DNA of 24,019 nucleotides from assembly GCA_007121055.1 (NCBI GenBank), contig SKMM01000246.1, positions 1 to 24,019 on the forward strand. Reading direction: 5' to 3'. Position numbers and translations under genes: made by a program. Source of the stretch: Paracoccaceae bacterium. Its GTDB lineage: Bacteria; Pseudomonadota; Alphaproteobacteria; Rhodobacterales; Rhodobacteraceae. Within the stretch, counting starts at the first letter, position 1. Every line of letters begins with the position of its first letter. The notes below the pieces were generated by a model. It searched no databases. It was given only the letters and a program-made list of their open reading frames with translations, and was not told the DNA's origin. This document shows positions 7,971 through 16,856 of this stretch, one piece after another.

Positions 7971-8054
7971 GCCGCCTCCGCTGGGTTGTGCCGCGCCACG
8001 ATAGACCCGCGCGCAGGCGGATAGAACCGGAAAGCCCCGCGCAGCTTTTCCGCC

Positions 8055-8849
8055 TCAGCGCCGGCCCAGCACCGCCCCCAGCGGCAGAGCCAGCGCAAAG
8101 ATCACCGCCGCGACGGACACGATCGACGGCCCTGCCGGCGTGTCCCAGATCAGCGAGGCGCGCAGCCCGCCCCACACCGCGAGCCCCCCGATCGCTACCG
8201 CCCACAGCGCCATCCCCTCGGGCGAGCGGGCGAAGTTGCGCGCCGCCGCCGCCGGCACGATCAGCATCGCCGCGATCAGGAGCGCCCCTACCACCTGCAG
8301 CGCCACCGCCACCACCAGCGCCAGCGCCACCGTCAGCACCAGCCGCTCGCGCGCGGGTTTCAGCCCCGCGGCATGGGCCAGATCCTCGGACAGGGTGGCG
8401 GTCAGCAGCGCCGACCAGCGCCACGCCATCAGGCCCGCCACCAGTGCCGAGCCCGCGGCGATCACCGCCAGATCGGCGCGGCTGACCGCCAGGATGTCGC
8501 CGAACAGGAACGCCGTCAGGTCCACCCGCACGGTCGGCTGGAACGACACCGCCACCAGCCCGAACGCGAGCCCCGAATGCGCCACCACACCCAGCGTGGT
8601 GTCCACCGCCCAGCCCCGACCCGCAAGCACCGAGATCATCAGCGCCACCGCCAGCGCCACCAGAAGAACGCCCGCAAAGATCGAGATGGAGAACGCCAGC
8701 GCCAGCGCCACGCCAAGGATCGCGGCATGCGCGGTCGCGTCGCCGAAATAGGCCATGCGCCGCCACACCACGAAGCACCCCAGCGGTCCTGCCGCCGCCG
8801 CCACGCACAGCCCCGCCAGCAGCGCCCGCACCAGGAAATCGTCGAGCAT
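8055..8849 (-). CDS. znuB: Zinc ABC transporter permease ZnuB
   Basis: This 264-residue inner-membrane protein belongs to the ABC-3 family of metal permeases and consists of about eight hydrophobic segments. It should form the channel through which zinc delivered by ZnuA passes, powered by ZnuC. Family marks include GCFVVWRRMAYFGDATAHA near residue 25, the loop FLFGDILAVSRADL, and AALLIVP-like VGALLIAAMLIVPAAAAR in the C-terminal half. The ATG at 8849 overlaps the last base of the znuC stop (TGATG), which points to translational coupling. A GTG one codon earlier is possible but less likely. The gene is the last of the zur-znuC-znuB arm. Confidence 0.95.
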   Translation of the reverse strand: MLDDFLVRALLAGLCVAAAAGPLGCFVVWRRMAYFGDATAHAAILGVALALAFSISIFAGVLLVALAVALMISVLAGRGWAVDTTLGVVAHSGLAFGLVAVSFQPTVRVDLTAFLFGDILAVSRADLAVIAAGSALVAGLMAWRWSALLTATLSEDLAHAAGLKPARERLVLTVALALVVAVALQVVGALLIAAMLIVPAAAARNFARSPEGMALWAVAIGGLAVWGGLRASLIWDTPAGPSIVSVAAVIFALALPLGAVLGRR

Positions 8850-9667
8850 CACCCCACCTCGCGGTCGCGCTCGCGCTCGGCTTCCAGCGCAGGGGGCTCG
8901 GCCACGCCGCCATGGTCGTGGGCGTGGTCATGGTGGTGGCGATAAAGCGCCAGCGCCCCGCCGGTGCCATGGCCGAACAGCGCGCGGTATTCCGGCGCGT
9001 CCAGCACCGCCTGCGGGGTGCCGGCGCAGCAGATATGGCCGTTGACGCAGATCACCCGGTCGGATGCGCTCATCACCACATTGAGGTCGTGGCTGACCGA
9101 CAGCACCGCGCAGCCAAGCTCGGCCCGGACCGCGGCGATCAGCCGGTAGAAGGCCGCGGTGCCGGGCTGGTCGAGGCCCTGGGTGGGCTCGTCGAGCACC
9201 AGAAGCTCGGGCGCGGACAGAAGCGCCCGGGCCAACAGCACGCGCTGGAACTGCCCGCCCGAGAGGGTGGTCATCGACTGCCGCTCCACCCCCGGCAGGC
9301 CCACCCGCGCCAGCACCTCGGCCTGCGCCTTGCGGCTCTGGCGGGCGGGCAGCGACAGGAAGCGGTGCACCGGCATGGGCAGGGCCGCGTCGATGTGTAG
9401 GCGCTGGGGCACATAGCCGACCCGCAGCCCCGCACGCCGTGCAACACGGCCTCGGGAGGCCGGCAGGATGCCCAGCAGCGCGCGCAACAGCACTGTCTTG
9501 CCGGCCCCATTGGGCCCCACGATTGTGACGATCTCGCCGCGCCGGATTTCCAGATCCACGTCGCGCAGGACCGGGCCGCCGCCGAAGGCTACGGCCAGCC
9601 CCTCGGCCCGAATCAACGCGTCATCGGCGAGGGCCGGTGCCGCGCGTCGCTGCAACACGCCGGTCAC
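8849..9667 (-). CDS. znuC: Zinc ABC transporter ATP-binding protein ZnuC
   Basis: ZnuC is the cytoplasmic ATPase of the zinc importer. The sequence shows Walker A (GPNGAGKT), the Q-loop region (VGYVPQRLHI), the ABC signature (LSGGQ), Walker B (LLVLDEPTQGLD) and the switch histidine (SVSHDLN). The C-terminus carries a histidine cluster, YRHHHDHAHDHGG, common in ZnuC proteins and possibly metal-responsive. The start is uncertain. I choose the GTG at 9667 because its GTGA overlaps the zur stop, a usual coupling arrangement; it gives 272 residues. An in-frame GTG at 9691 would add eight residues. It is in one transcription unit with zur and znuB. Confidence 0.93.
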   Translation of the reverse strand: MTGVLQRRAAPALADDALIRAEGLAVAFGGGPVLRDVDLEIRRGEIVTIVGPNGAGKTVLLRALLGILPASRGRVARRAGLRVGYVPQRLHIDAALPMPVHRFLSLPARQSRKAQAEVLARVGLPGVERQSMTTLSGGQFQRVLLARALLSAPELLVLDEPTQGLDQPGTAAFYRLIAAVRAELGCAVLSVSHDLNVVMSASDRVICVNGHICCAGTPQAVLDAPEYRALFGHGTGGALALYRHHHDHAHDHGGVAEPPALEAERERDREVG

Positions 9668-10161
9668 CCCGCAGCGCTGCAGGTCGGGCACAGGCCCACC
9701 GCCTCGACGCTGGCGCGTTCCACGGTGAAGCCCACTGCCGCCGCGCCCGCCTCGAGGGCTGCGCGGACGCGGGCGCCGGGCGCCTCGGCCACCGCCTCGC
9801 AGGCCCGGCAGATCAGGAACACAGGCGCATGCGGCTCGGCCGGGTGCAGGCAGGCGACATAGGCGTTCAGCCGCTGGATCCGGTGCGCCAGGCCATGGCT
9901 GACCAGGAAATCCAGCGCCCGGTAGGCCACCGGCGGCTGGCGCCCGAACCCCTCGGCCGCGAGCCGATCGAGCACCTCGTAGGCGCCCATCGCCCGATGC
10001 GCCTCCAGCAGGATCTCCAGTGCGCGCCGGCGCACCGGTGTCAGGCGCAGTCCGTCGCGGGCCGCCTGCGCCTCGGCCTGGTGCAGCGCCGTCGCGGTGC
10101 AGCGGTCATGGTCGTGCCGGGAGAAGGCGAGCGCTGACAGATCGGGTTCGACACGGCTCAT
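9664..10161 (-). CDS. zur: Zinc-responsive Fur-family repressor Zur
   Basis: Zur senses cytoplasmic zinc and represses zinc-uptake genes. The 165-residue protein has the Fur winged-helix region (LTPVRRRALEILLEAHRAMGAYEVL, then YRALDFLVSHGLAHRI). It also has two structural-zinc CXXC pairs, Cys118/Cys121 in CRAC and Cys158/Cys161 in CPTC. His93, Cys104 and a nearby histidine in LHPAEPH fit the regulatory site of E. coli Zur. Its place at the head of znuCB and divergent from znuA, with a palindromic operator between them, makes Zur far more likely than Fur or PerR. The ATG at 10161 gives the family-typical length. Confidence 0.94.
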   Translation of the reverse strand: MSRVEPDLSALAFSRHDHDRCTATALHQAEAQAARDGLRLTPVRRRALEILLEAHRAMGAYEVLDRLAAEGFGRQPPVAYRALDFLVSHGLAHRIQRLNAYVACLHPAEPHAPVFLICRACEAVAEAPGARVRAALEAGAAAVGFTVERASVEAVGLCPTCSAAG

Positions 10162-10173
10162 GCGGCGCCCCGC

Positions 10174-10202
10174 TTGACTGTTACGATATAACACATGATA
10201 TC
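10174..10202 (+). promoter_or_regulatory. Possible znuA promoter
   Basis: TTGACT (10174-10179) and GATATC (10197-10202) are separated by 17 bases. The -35 box is good and the -10 box is weak. The Zur operator fills the spacer, which fits repression by blocking polymerase. Confidence 0.45.
10179..10193. promoter_or_regulatory. Zur operator between zur and znuA
   Basis: TGTTACGATATAACA contains perfect inverted half-sites TGTTA-N5-TAACA in an otherwise GC-rich region and resembles the known Zur box core TGTTATANTATAACA. It lies 17 bases before the zur start and 43 bases before the znuA start, so binding could repress both arms. Confidence 0.85.
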
Positions 10203-10236
10203 CGCTCTCGGCACCGCACTTGCAAGGGGATCCCCG

Positions 10237-11379
<1,143 letters not shown>

Positions 11380-11403
11380 GCCCCGGCACGCGTCGCCATC
11401 ATC

Positions 11404-11429
11404 GCCGGCGCGCCCGCCAGCGCGCCGGC
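11404..11429. terminator. Perfect 10-bp hairpin between znuA and bamE
   Basis: GCCGGCGCGC (11404-11413) and GCGCGCCGGC (11420-11429) flank a six-base loop, 24 bases after the znuA stop and between convergent genes. No T-run follows on either strand, so a terminator role is inferred from position and stem strength. Confidence 0.5.
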
Positions 11430-11513
11430 TCCGGCACCCCTGGGCACGCAACCACGGGACAGGACTGTTGCGGGGGTGCCCGTCCACCTGGCTGCGGGCC
11501 CGCGCTGGCCTGG

Positions 11514-12014
11514 TCAGTCGATGATATCCTCGGCCTGGAATCGGCCGACGTTGCGGAAAATCTGGCGCAGCAGGGTCTGCGGGCGCACGCTGCTCTCGGT
11601 CACGCGCCGCGATAGGGCCACCACCTGCCCGTCCTCCAGACCAAACCGCTCGATGTTGCTGACCACACCGCGGGCGTCGAAGCTGATCGCAACCATGTCA
11701 CGTTCCACCTCCACCGACGGGCGGGGCGGCCGCTGTTCCCAGCGGGAGGCCACATAGAACCATGCGCTGTCGTCGAAGGCGCCGGTGGTGCTGGGCCGGC
11801 CGATGGCTTCAGCCACATCGGCACGGGTCGCGCGCCCGACCTCGATGGCCGCAAGCTGGCCTTCGTCGGGGGCAAATCCGTGGAAGCGCACCTGCGGGCT
11901 GCAGCCGGCCATAAAGCCGGCAGCCAGCGCCAGCCCCATGACCGTCCGCCCGAGGCCAGACTGCCGCTTGCTTCGCGGCGCAACGCGGCCGCGCCCGGCC
12001 CTGTGCCTCGTCAT
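11514..12014 (-). CDS. bamE: Outer membrane assembly lipoprotein BamE
   Basis: BamE is a small lipoprotein of the BAM complex, which inserts beta-barrel proteins into the outer membrane. The 166-residue precursor has a basic N-terminus, a hydrophobic stretch (TVMGLALAAGFMAGC) and a lipobox cysteine at about residue 38. The SmpA/OmlA domain follows with VGRATRADVAEAIGRPS, GAFDDSAWFYVAS and VISFDARGVV-like segments. The lipobox has Met at -3, which is less usual than Leu. The divergent position relative to DUF177-rpmF-plsX-fabH is the common arrangement in Rhodobacterales and supports the call. The start at 12014 could be a little late or early, since the leader is long. Confidence 0.88.
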   Translation of the reverse strand: MTRHRAGRGRVAPRSKRQSGLGRTVMGLALAAGFMAGCSPQVRFHGFAPDEGQLAAIEVGRATRADVAEAIGRPSTTGAFDDSAWFYVASRWEQRPPRPSVEVERDMVAISFDARGVVSNIERFGLEDGQVVALSRRVTESSVRPQTLLRQIFRNVGRFQAEDIID

Positions 12015-12143
12015 GCCTGACCCTTGTGCAATAGACCCTGCCTCCGTATTTCTCTATCCTGGAGAGGGCATAGGGTTCAAGCTACCCGGAGCCCGCGGCA
12101 CAGAGGCGGCGCGACCCGGATTACCGGCATTGGGGGTGGAGCG

Positions 12144-12725
12144 ATGCACCGAAATCATGTGGAGCCCGCAGGGACGCCCGCGCCGGCGGATCTGCCGGTG
12201 CATGCACGGTTGCGGGTGGCCCAACTGTCGCCTGATCGGCCGGCTGCGTTCGACCTGACACCGGACGAGGACGCGTTGCGTGTGCTCTCCGGGCTGGTGG
12301 GGGCAACGCGCCTGCGCAAGGTGCGATTCGTCGGCGCCGTCTCGGCGATGGGCGGCGGGGGCTGGCAGTTGAAGGGCCATCTGGGCGCGACAGTGGTACA
12401 GCCCTGCCGCACGACGCTCGTGCCGGTGACGACCCGGATCGAGGAGAACGTGGAACGGCGCTACCTGCCCGGCCTCGTCGAGGTCGCGTCCGATGAGGCC
12501 GCGCTGCCCGTAGACGTGGACGCCGAGCCGCTGCCCGAGGTGATCGACCCGGCGGCGGTGATGGTCGAGGCGCTGGCGCTGGCGGTTCCGGGTTTTCCCC
12601 GCGCCCCCGACGCCGAGTCGCCGGAGGCCGTGTTCGCAGGCCCCGGCATCGCTCCGCTGCGCGATGCCGACGTCCACCCCATGGCCTCGCTCGCGGCCCT
12701 GCGGGACCGGATGCGCGGGGATTGA
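12144..12725 (+). CDS. DUF177 (YceD) protein, probable 23S rRNA accumulation factor
   Basis: The 193-residue product matches the DUF177/YceD family, which is encoded just before rpmF in most bacteria and is linked to 23S rRNA accumulation in E. coli. Visible features are the leading strand-rich region LPVHARLRVAQLS, the core GHLGATVVQPCRTTLVPVTT with one of the family's cysteines, and the acidic tail motif PLPEVIDPAAVMVEALALAVP. The ATG at 12144 is preceded by GGGGGTGGAG at proper spacing. An in-frame start at 12024 is rejected because it lacks a ribosome binding site and adds 40 residues of low-complexity sequence. It is the first gene of the plus-strand cluster. Confidence 0.85.
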   Translation: MHRNHVEPAGTPAPADLPVHARLRVAQLSPDRPAAFDLTPDEDALRVLSGLVGATRLRKVRFVGAVSAMGGGGWQLKGHLGATVVQPCRTTLVPVTTRIEENVERRYLPGLVEVASDEAALPVDVDAEPLPEVIDPAAVMVEALALAVPGFPRAPDAESPEAVFAGPGIAPLRDADVHPMASLAALRDRMRGD

Positions 12726-12873
12726 CGCTGGACGGCGCCGCGGACCGCGCGACCCGGGGCGCCATGGCTGTGGCTTGGGGGTAGGGCGCAATTTGCGCGA
12801 AACCTTCAAAGGGGGGCCTTGGCGCCCGGGTCGAAGGGGTGTATGGCGCGCCGATACATATTCACCCGCCCCG

Positions 12874-12893
12874 GCGGACCCGGTGCGGTCCGC
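12874..12893 (+). promoter_or_regulatory. Hairpin in the rpmF leader
   Basis: GCGGACC (12874-12880) pairs perfectly with GGTCCGC (12887-12893) around a six-base loop, 26 bases before the rpmF start. It could be a leader structure, a processing site or a weak attenuator. The rest of the 194-base gap holds no gene that I can support. Confidence 0.35.
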
Positions 12894-12919
12894 TCCGTCC
12901 AGGCAATCGAGGTCCGACC

Positions 12920-13126
12920 ATGGCCGTTCAGCAGAACAAAGTCACACGCTCCCGCCGGAACATGCGCCGCGCGCATGACGCGCTAGTGGCGGCGAATCCC
13001 AATGAATGCCCCAGCTGCGGCGAGCTCAAGCGCCCGCACCATGTCTGCCCGTCCTGCGGGTGGTACGCCGGGCGCGAGGTCATCGCGCGCACCGAAGAGG
13101 TGGACCTCGAGGACGACGCGGCCTGA
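12920..13126 (+). CDS. rpmF: Ribosomal protein bL32
   Basis: This 68-residue basic protein begins MAVQQNKVTRSRRNMRRAHDAL, the signature N-terminus of L32, and carries a zinc ribbon with two CXXC pairs (CPSCGELKRPHHVCPSC). It therefore belongs to the zinc-binding (C+) type. L32 is part of the 50S ribosomal subunit. The ATG at 12920 has GAGGT upstream. It follows DUF177 and precedes plsX, the usual order. Confidence 0.97.
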   Translation: MAVQQNKVTRSRRNMRRAHDALVAANPNECPSCGELKRPHHVCPSCGWYAGREVIARTEEVDLEDDAA

Positions 13127-13247
13127 TCATGCCGCCGGCCGCCGCCGGGAACACGGGAACACCGCCCTGCGCCGGCGGCCCGTCACGCCCCCCCGGTACG
13201 TGCCCCGTCCGCCGCGAGGTTCCGCTTGGCCATGACGACTCGAAGCC

Positions 13248-14426
13248 ATGACGTCTGAGCGCGCCAGCGCCGTCCCGCACCCCGGGCGTGTCGTGATTTC
13301 GGTCGATGCCATGGGCGGCGACCAGGGTCCGGCCGCCGTGGTGACCGGCCTGCAGCTCTCGGCACGGCGCAACCCCGAGATCGCCTTCCTGCTGCATGGC
13401 GACCAGGCCGTGCTGGAGCCGCTGGTGCGCCGGCAGCGCGGTCTGGCCGAGCGCTGCACCATCGTGCATGCCGCCGGTGCCGTGACCATGACCGACAAGC
13501 CCAGCCATGTGCTGCGCAACGGGCAGGACACCAGCATGTGGTCAGCACTCGAATCGGTGCGCCGGGGCGAGGCGACGGTGGCGGTGTCCTGCGGCAACAC
13601 CGGCGCGCTGATGGCCCTGTCGATGTTGCGACTGCGGAAGCTCCCCGGCGTGAACCGGCCGGCCATCGCCTGCCTGTGGCCGTCGCGCAACCCGCAGGGC
13701 TTCAACGTGATGCTGGACGTGGGCGCGGATGTGCGCGCCGATGCCGAGGACCTTTTGCAATACGCGCTGATGGGGGCGGCCTATGCCCGCAACGGGCTGG
13801 GGCTGGAGCGGCCGCGGGTGGGCCTGCTCAATGTCGGCACCGAAGAGCACAAGGGCCGGGCCGAGCTGCGCGCCGCTACCGAGATGATCGCCGCCGCCGC
13901 GGGCCCGGGCGGATTCGAGGCCATCGGTTTCGTCGAGGGCAACGACATCCCCTCGGAACGGGTGGACGTGATCGTCACCGACGGCTTCACCGGCAATGTC
14001 GCGTTGAAGACGGGCGAGGGCACCGCCCGCCTGATCCGCGATTTCCTGGGCGAGGCGTTCCGCAACAGCATCCTGTCGCGCGCGGCAGCGCTGCTGGCGC
14101 TGACCTCGCTGCGGCGGCTGCAGAAGCGGATCGACCCCCGGCGCGTCAACGGCGGCGTGTTCCTCGGCCTCAACGGCACGGTGGTGAAATCCCACGGCTC
14201 GGCCGACGCCACCGGCGTGTCGGCGGCGGTGAAGCTGGCCTTCACACTGGCGCAGTCGGGCTTCCAGGAACGGCTGGCCCAGCGCATGGCCGGCGCCACG
14301 CCCGAGGCGCGTACGGCCCAGCTGCCCTGCGACGGCCCTGCGCCCAAATCCGACCCGGCGCCCGCCACCGCGGCCCTCGCCCCGGCCGCTCGCGCGCCGG
14401 AGGGCAGCGGCGGAGGGGTGACATGA
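13248..14426 (+). CDS. plsX: Phosphate acyltransferase PlsX
   Basis: PlsX makes acyl-phosphate from acyl-ACP, the first step of phospholipid synthesis by the PlsX/PlsY route, at the inner face of the membrane. The 392-residue sequence shows VISVDAMGGDQGPAAVVTGL near the N-terminus, AVSCGNTGALMALSM, LDVGADVRADAEDLLQYALMG, GLLNVGTEEHKGR and VIVTDGFTGNVALKTGEGTA, all diagnostic. The last 40 residues are an Ala/Pro-rich extension beyond the conserved domain. The stop overlaps the fabH start (ATGA), so the two are translationally coupled. The start at 13248 has only a weak ribosome binding site but gives a normal N-terminus. Confidence 0.96.
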   Translation: MTSERASAVPHPGRVVISVDAMGGDQGPAAVVTGLQLSARRNPEIAFLLHGDQAVLEPLVRRQRGLAERCTIVHAAGAVTMTDKPSHVLRNGQDTSMWSALESVRRGEATVAVSCGNTGALMALSMLRLRKLPGVNRPAIACLWPSRNPQGFNVMLDVGADVRADAEDLLQYALMGAAYARNGLGLERPRVGLLNVGTEEHKGRAELRAATEMIAAAAGPGGFEAIGFVEGNDIPSERVDVIVTDGFTGNVALKTGEGTARLIRDFLGEAFRNSILSRAAALLALTSLRRLQKRIDPRRVNGGVFLGLNGTVVKSHGSADATGVSAAVKLAFTLAQSGFQERLAQRMAGATPEARTAQLPCDGPAPKSDPAPATAALAPAARAPEGSGGGVT

Positions 14427-15394
14427 CCCGCCGCAGCGTGGTGCGCGGAGCCGGACACCGGCTGCCCGAACGGGTGGTCGAGAATGCCGAGTTCAGTGCA
14501 ACCCTCGACACCTCGGACGCCTGGATCACGTCTCGCTCCGGCATCGAGCGGCGCCATTTCGCGGCGGAGGGAGAATGCACCTCGGACCTTGCCCTCGCCG
14601 CGGCGCGGGCGGCGCTGGCCGATGCGGGGATGGCGCCCGACGATCTCGACGCAGTGATCGTGGCCACCTCGACCCCGGATTTCACCTTTCCCGCGGTCGC
14701 CACGATGGTGCAGGCGGGGCTGGGCATGACCCGGGGCTTTGCCTTCGACATGCAGGCGGTCTGCGCGGGCTTCGTCTTTGCGCTCGCCAATGCCGATGCG
14801 CTGATCCGCGGCGGCGCGGCGGACCGCGTCATGGTCATCGGCGCCGAGACCTTCAGCCGGATCATGGACTGGACCGACCGGTCCACCTGCGTGCTGTTCG
14901 GCGACGGTGCAGGGGCGCTGATTCTCGAAGCCATCGACAGCGCCGACCGCGCCCCCCGCGGCGTGCTAGCCACGGATTTGCATTCCGACGGCCGGCAGGG
15001 CGGCATCCTGCATGTCGACGGCGGCGTGTCCTCGACGCAGACCGCTGGGCACCTGCGCATGCAGGGCAAGGAGGTGTTCCGCCATGCGGTCGAGAAGCTC
15101 GCCGCCACGGCCACGGCGGTGCTGCGGACGAGCGGCGTGGCGCCGGAGGAGCTCGACTGGCTGGTGCCGCACCAGGCCAACCTGCGCATCATCACCGGCA
15201 CCGCCGCCAAGCTCGGCCTGCCGATGGAGCGGGTCGTCGTCACCGTTCAGGACCATGGCAACACCTCCGCAGCCTCGATCCCGCTGGCACTGTCGGTCGC
15301 GCATGCCGATGGCCGGCTCAAGCCGGGCGATCTGGTTCTGACCGAGGCAATCGGCGGCGGGCTGGCCTGGGGCTCGGTCCTGCTGCGCTGGTAG
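14423..15394 (+). CDS. fabH: Beta-ketoacyl-ACP synthase III
   Basis: FabH starts fatty-acid synthesis by condensing acetyl-CoA with malonyl-ACP. The 323-residue protein has the complete catalytic triad: Cys114 in MQAVCAGFVFAL, His250 in VPHQANLRI, and Asn280 in DHGNTSAAS. Also typical are DAWITSRSGIERRHFA near residue 32 and the C-terminal EAIGGGLAWGSVLLRW. The ATG at 14423 lies inside the plsX stop (ATGA) with CGGAGGGG upstream, which fixes the start. The pairing with plsX is the standard lipid cluster. Confidence 0.97.
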   Translation: MTRRSVVRGAGHRLPERVVENAEFSATLDTSDAWITSRSGIERRHFAAEGECTSDLALAAARAALADAGMAPDDLDAVIVATSTPDFTFPAVATMVQAGLGMTRGFAFDMQAVCAGFVFALANADALIRGGAADRVMVIGAETFSRIMDWTDRSTCVLFGDGAGALILEAIDSADRAPRGVLATDLHSDGRQGGILHVDGGVSSTQTAGHLRMQGKEVFRHAVEKLAATATAVLRTSGVAPEELDWLVPHQANLRIITGTAAKLGLPMERVVVTVQDHGNTSAASIPLALSVAHADGRLKPGDLVLTEAIGGGLAWGSVLLRW

Positions 15395-15425
15395 GCGGTA
15401 AATGCCCGTCGCCACGGCGTTAATA

Positions 15426-15454
15426 TTGACAGGCCATTTCCATTGCCGGATGCT
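15426..15454 (+). promoter_or_regulatory. Possible ihfA promoter
   Basis: A perfect -35 hexamer TTGACA (15426-15431) is followed after 17 bases by GATGCT, a poor -10 match. It lies in the relatively AT-rich 87-base gap between fabH and ihfA, suggesting that ihfA has its own promoter. Confidence 0.4.
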
Positions 15455-15481
15455 CACCGAAAAATGACAGGGGGGCAAGGA

Positions 15482-15787
15482 ATGAGTGAGAAGACGCTGA
15501 CGCGCATGGACCTCAGCGAGGCCGTGTTCCGTGACGTTGGACTGTCGCGTAACGAATCGGCCCAGCTGGTCGAAAGCGTGCTGCAGCATATTTCGGATGC
15601 GCTGGTGGCCGGCGAGACGGTGAAGATCTCGTCCTTCGGCACCTTCAGCGTGCGCGACAAGGGTCAGCGCATCGGCCGCAACCCCAAGACCGGCGAGGAA
15701 GTGCCGATCAGCCCACGCCGGGTGATCAGCTTCCGGCCCTCGCACATCATGAAGCAGCGGGTGGCCGGCGCCGCCGGTCCGGACTGA
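15482..15787 (+). CDS. ihfA: Integration host factor subunit alpha
   Basis: The 101-residue protein is a HU/IHF-family DNA-bending subunit that pairs with IhfB. It begins MSEKTLTRMDLSEAVFRDVG and contains KISSFGTFSVRDKGQRIGRN and the DNA-inserting arm region RNPKTGEEVPISPRRVISFRPS. The sequence is closest to IHF alpha, and the alphaproteobacterial neighbours fabH and merR support that choice over HU or IhfB. The ATG at 15482 has an AAGGA ribosome binding site close upstream and is preferred to an in-frame ATG at 15443. Confidence 0.95.
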   Translation: MSEKTLTRMDLSEAVFRDVGLSRNESAQLVESVLQHISDALVAGETVKISSFGTFSVRDKGQRIGRNPKTGEEVPISPRRVISFRPSHIMKQRVAGAAGPD

Positions 15788-15827
15788 GGGCGCGGCGGCG
15801 GCCGGCCGTGTCACAAGAGGGGCAGGC

Positions 15828-16661
15828 ATGTCGGACAAGGCGCCCGAGGCGTTCCGCACCATCGGCGAGGTTGCCGATCAGTTGCGCACGCCCGCGCATG
15901 TGCTGCGCTTCTGGGAAAGCAAGTTCTCGCAGATCAAGCCGGTGAAGCGCGCGGGCGGCCGGCGGTATTACCGCCCGGCGGACGTGGCGCTGCTGGCGGG
16001 GATCAAGCAGCTCCTGCACGATGACGGAATGACGATCCGCGGGGTGCAGAAGCTGTTGCGCGAACAGGGCGCGCGCCATGTCGCGGCCCTTGCCGCCGGG
16101 GGTGCGCCCGCGCCGCTCAGCCGGGTCCAGAACGGCGCGGCATCCGGAATGAGCGCCGAGCCTGCCGAGGCCGCGACCGTCCCACCGCAGCCCCAAGAGG
16201 CACCGGCGGACGACGCCCCCGCACGGCCTGACCCCGTCGCGGCCGAAGTTGCCGCCGACGCCGGACCCGAGACAGACCCCGTCCCCGAAGCTGCCGCAGA
16301 CGCAGCCGTGGAAGCGCCGTTTCCGCCCGAGACCCTGTTCCACGGCCTCGCCACAGCGCCCCCGTCCGAGCCAACCGCCGAGCCTCCCCCGGCGGAGGAA
16401 AAGCCGGTCGATGCCTCGCCACAGCCCGCGCGAACCGGGGAACCGGACACTCCCGCTGCCGCGGAGGCGCCCCCTGACGGCGACGCCCCCGCGCCGGTGC
16501 AGGTCGTGTGGAAGGCAGATGCGCCGGCGGGCGTCGGCGACCGGCCCGTGGCGCGACTGCGCGGGCTGTCCGGGGTCGATGCCATGCGGGCGGCGGCGCT
16601 GCTGCGGCGTTGCGAAAGGCTGCGCACGCATCTGCGGGCCGTCACCGGGGCGGGCGCATGA
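15828..16661 (+). CDS. MerR-family regulator with long disordered linker
   Basis: The first 75 residues form a MerR helix-turn-helix (FRTIGEVADQLRTPAHVLRFWESKF, then GRRYYRPADVALLAGIKQLLHD and MTIRGVQKLLREQG). About 150 residues rich in Ala, Pro, Glu and Asp follow and look disordered. A short basic helical block closes the protein (VARLRGLSGVDAMRAAALLRRCERLRTHLRAV). The total is 277 residues. This MerR type is regularly encoded after ihfA in alphaproteobacteria; its targets and any ligand are unknown to me, and no metal-binding cysteines of the MerR/CueR kind are visible. The start at 15828 has AGAGGGG upstream, and the gene lies 40 bases after ihfA, so co-transcription is likely. Confidence 0.85.
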   Translation: MSDKAPEAFRTIGEVADQLRTPAHVLRFWESKFSQIKPVKRAGGRRYYRPADVALLAGIKQLLHDDGMTIRGVQKLLREQGARHVAALAAGGAPAPLSRVQNGAASGMSAEPAEAATVPPQPQEAPADDAPARPDPVAAEVAADAGPETDPVPEAAADAAVEAPFPPETLFHGLATAPPSEPTAEPPPAEEKPVDASPQPARTGEPDTPAAAEAPPDGDAPAPVQVVWKADAPAGVGDRPVARLRGLSGVDAMRAAALLRRCERLRTHLRAVTGAGA

Positions 16662-16722
16662 GCCTGTGCGAGCGCGACCGCCCTCCCGGCTCGGACCCGC
16701 GCCGCGGCCGGCGCGATTGCCC

Positions 16723-16752
16723 TTGCCCCCGCCCCCGGAACGGGCCTATACG
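16723..16752 (+). promoter_or_regulatory. Possible promoter of tRNA-Pro
   Basis: TTGCCC (16723-16728) and TATACG (16747-16752) are 18 bases apart and end eight bases before the tRNA, so transcription could begin almost at its first base. The hexamers are only fair matches. Confidence 0.45.
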
Positions 16753-16760
16753 AACGCCGT

Positions 16761-16838
16761 CGGGCCGTGGCGCAGTCTGGTTAGCGCGTCCGTCTGGGGG
16801 GCGGAAGGTCGTGAGTTCGAATCTCGCCGGCCCGACCA
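16761..16838 (+). tRNA. tRNA-Pro, anticodon GGG
   Basis: The 78 bases fold as a full cloverleaf. The acceptor stem is CGGGCCG with CGGCCCG, the D-stem GCGC with GCGC, the anticodon stem TCCGT with GCGGA (one G-T pair), the loop CTGGGGG with anticodon GGG at positions 34-36, and the T-arm GTGAG-TTCGAAT-CTCGC. The 3' ACCA is encoded. The anticodon reads CCC and CCU codons, which suits a GC-rich genome. Confidence 0.97.
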
Positions 16839-16856
16839 TTTCAGGAAAATTCCGCC

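Noticed and set aside
13542..14195. Long minus-strand open frames antisense to plsX (and similar ones across icd, ychF and znuA)
   Set aside because: They are Arg/Ala/Gly-rich shadows expected in GC-rich DNA, with no recognisable domains, and each lies fully opposite a well-supported gene.
16820..16838. Possible attachment site at the 3' end of tRNA-Pro
   Set aside because: No second copy of the tRNA end, no integrase and no change in gene character downstream; the next gene is a core dcd.
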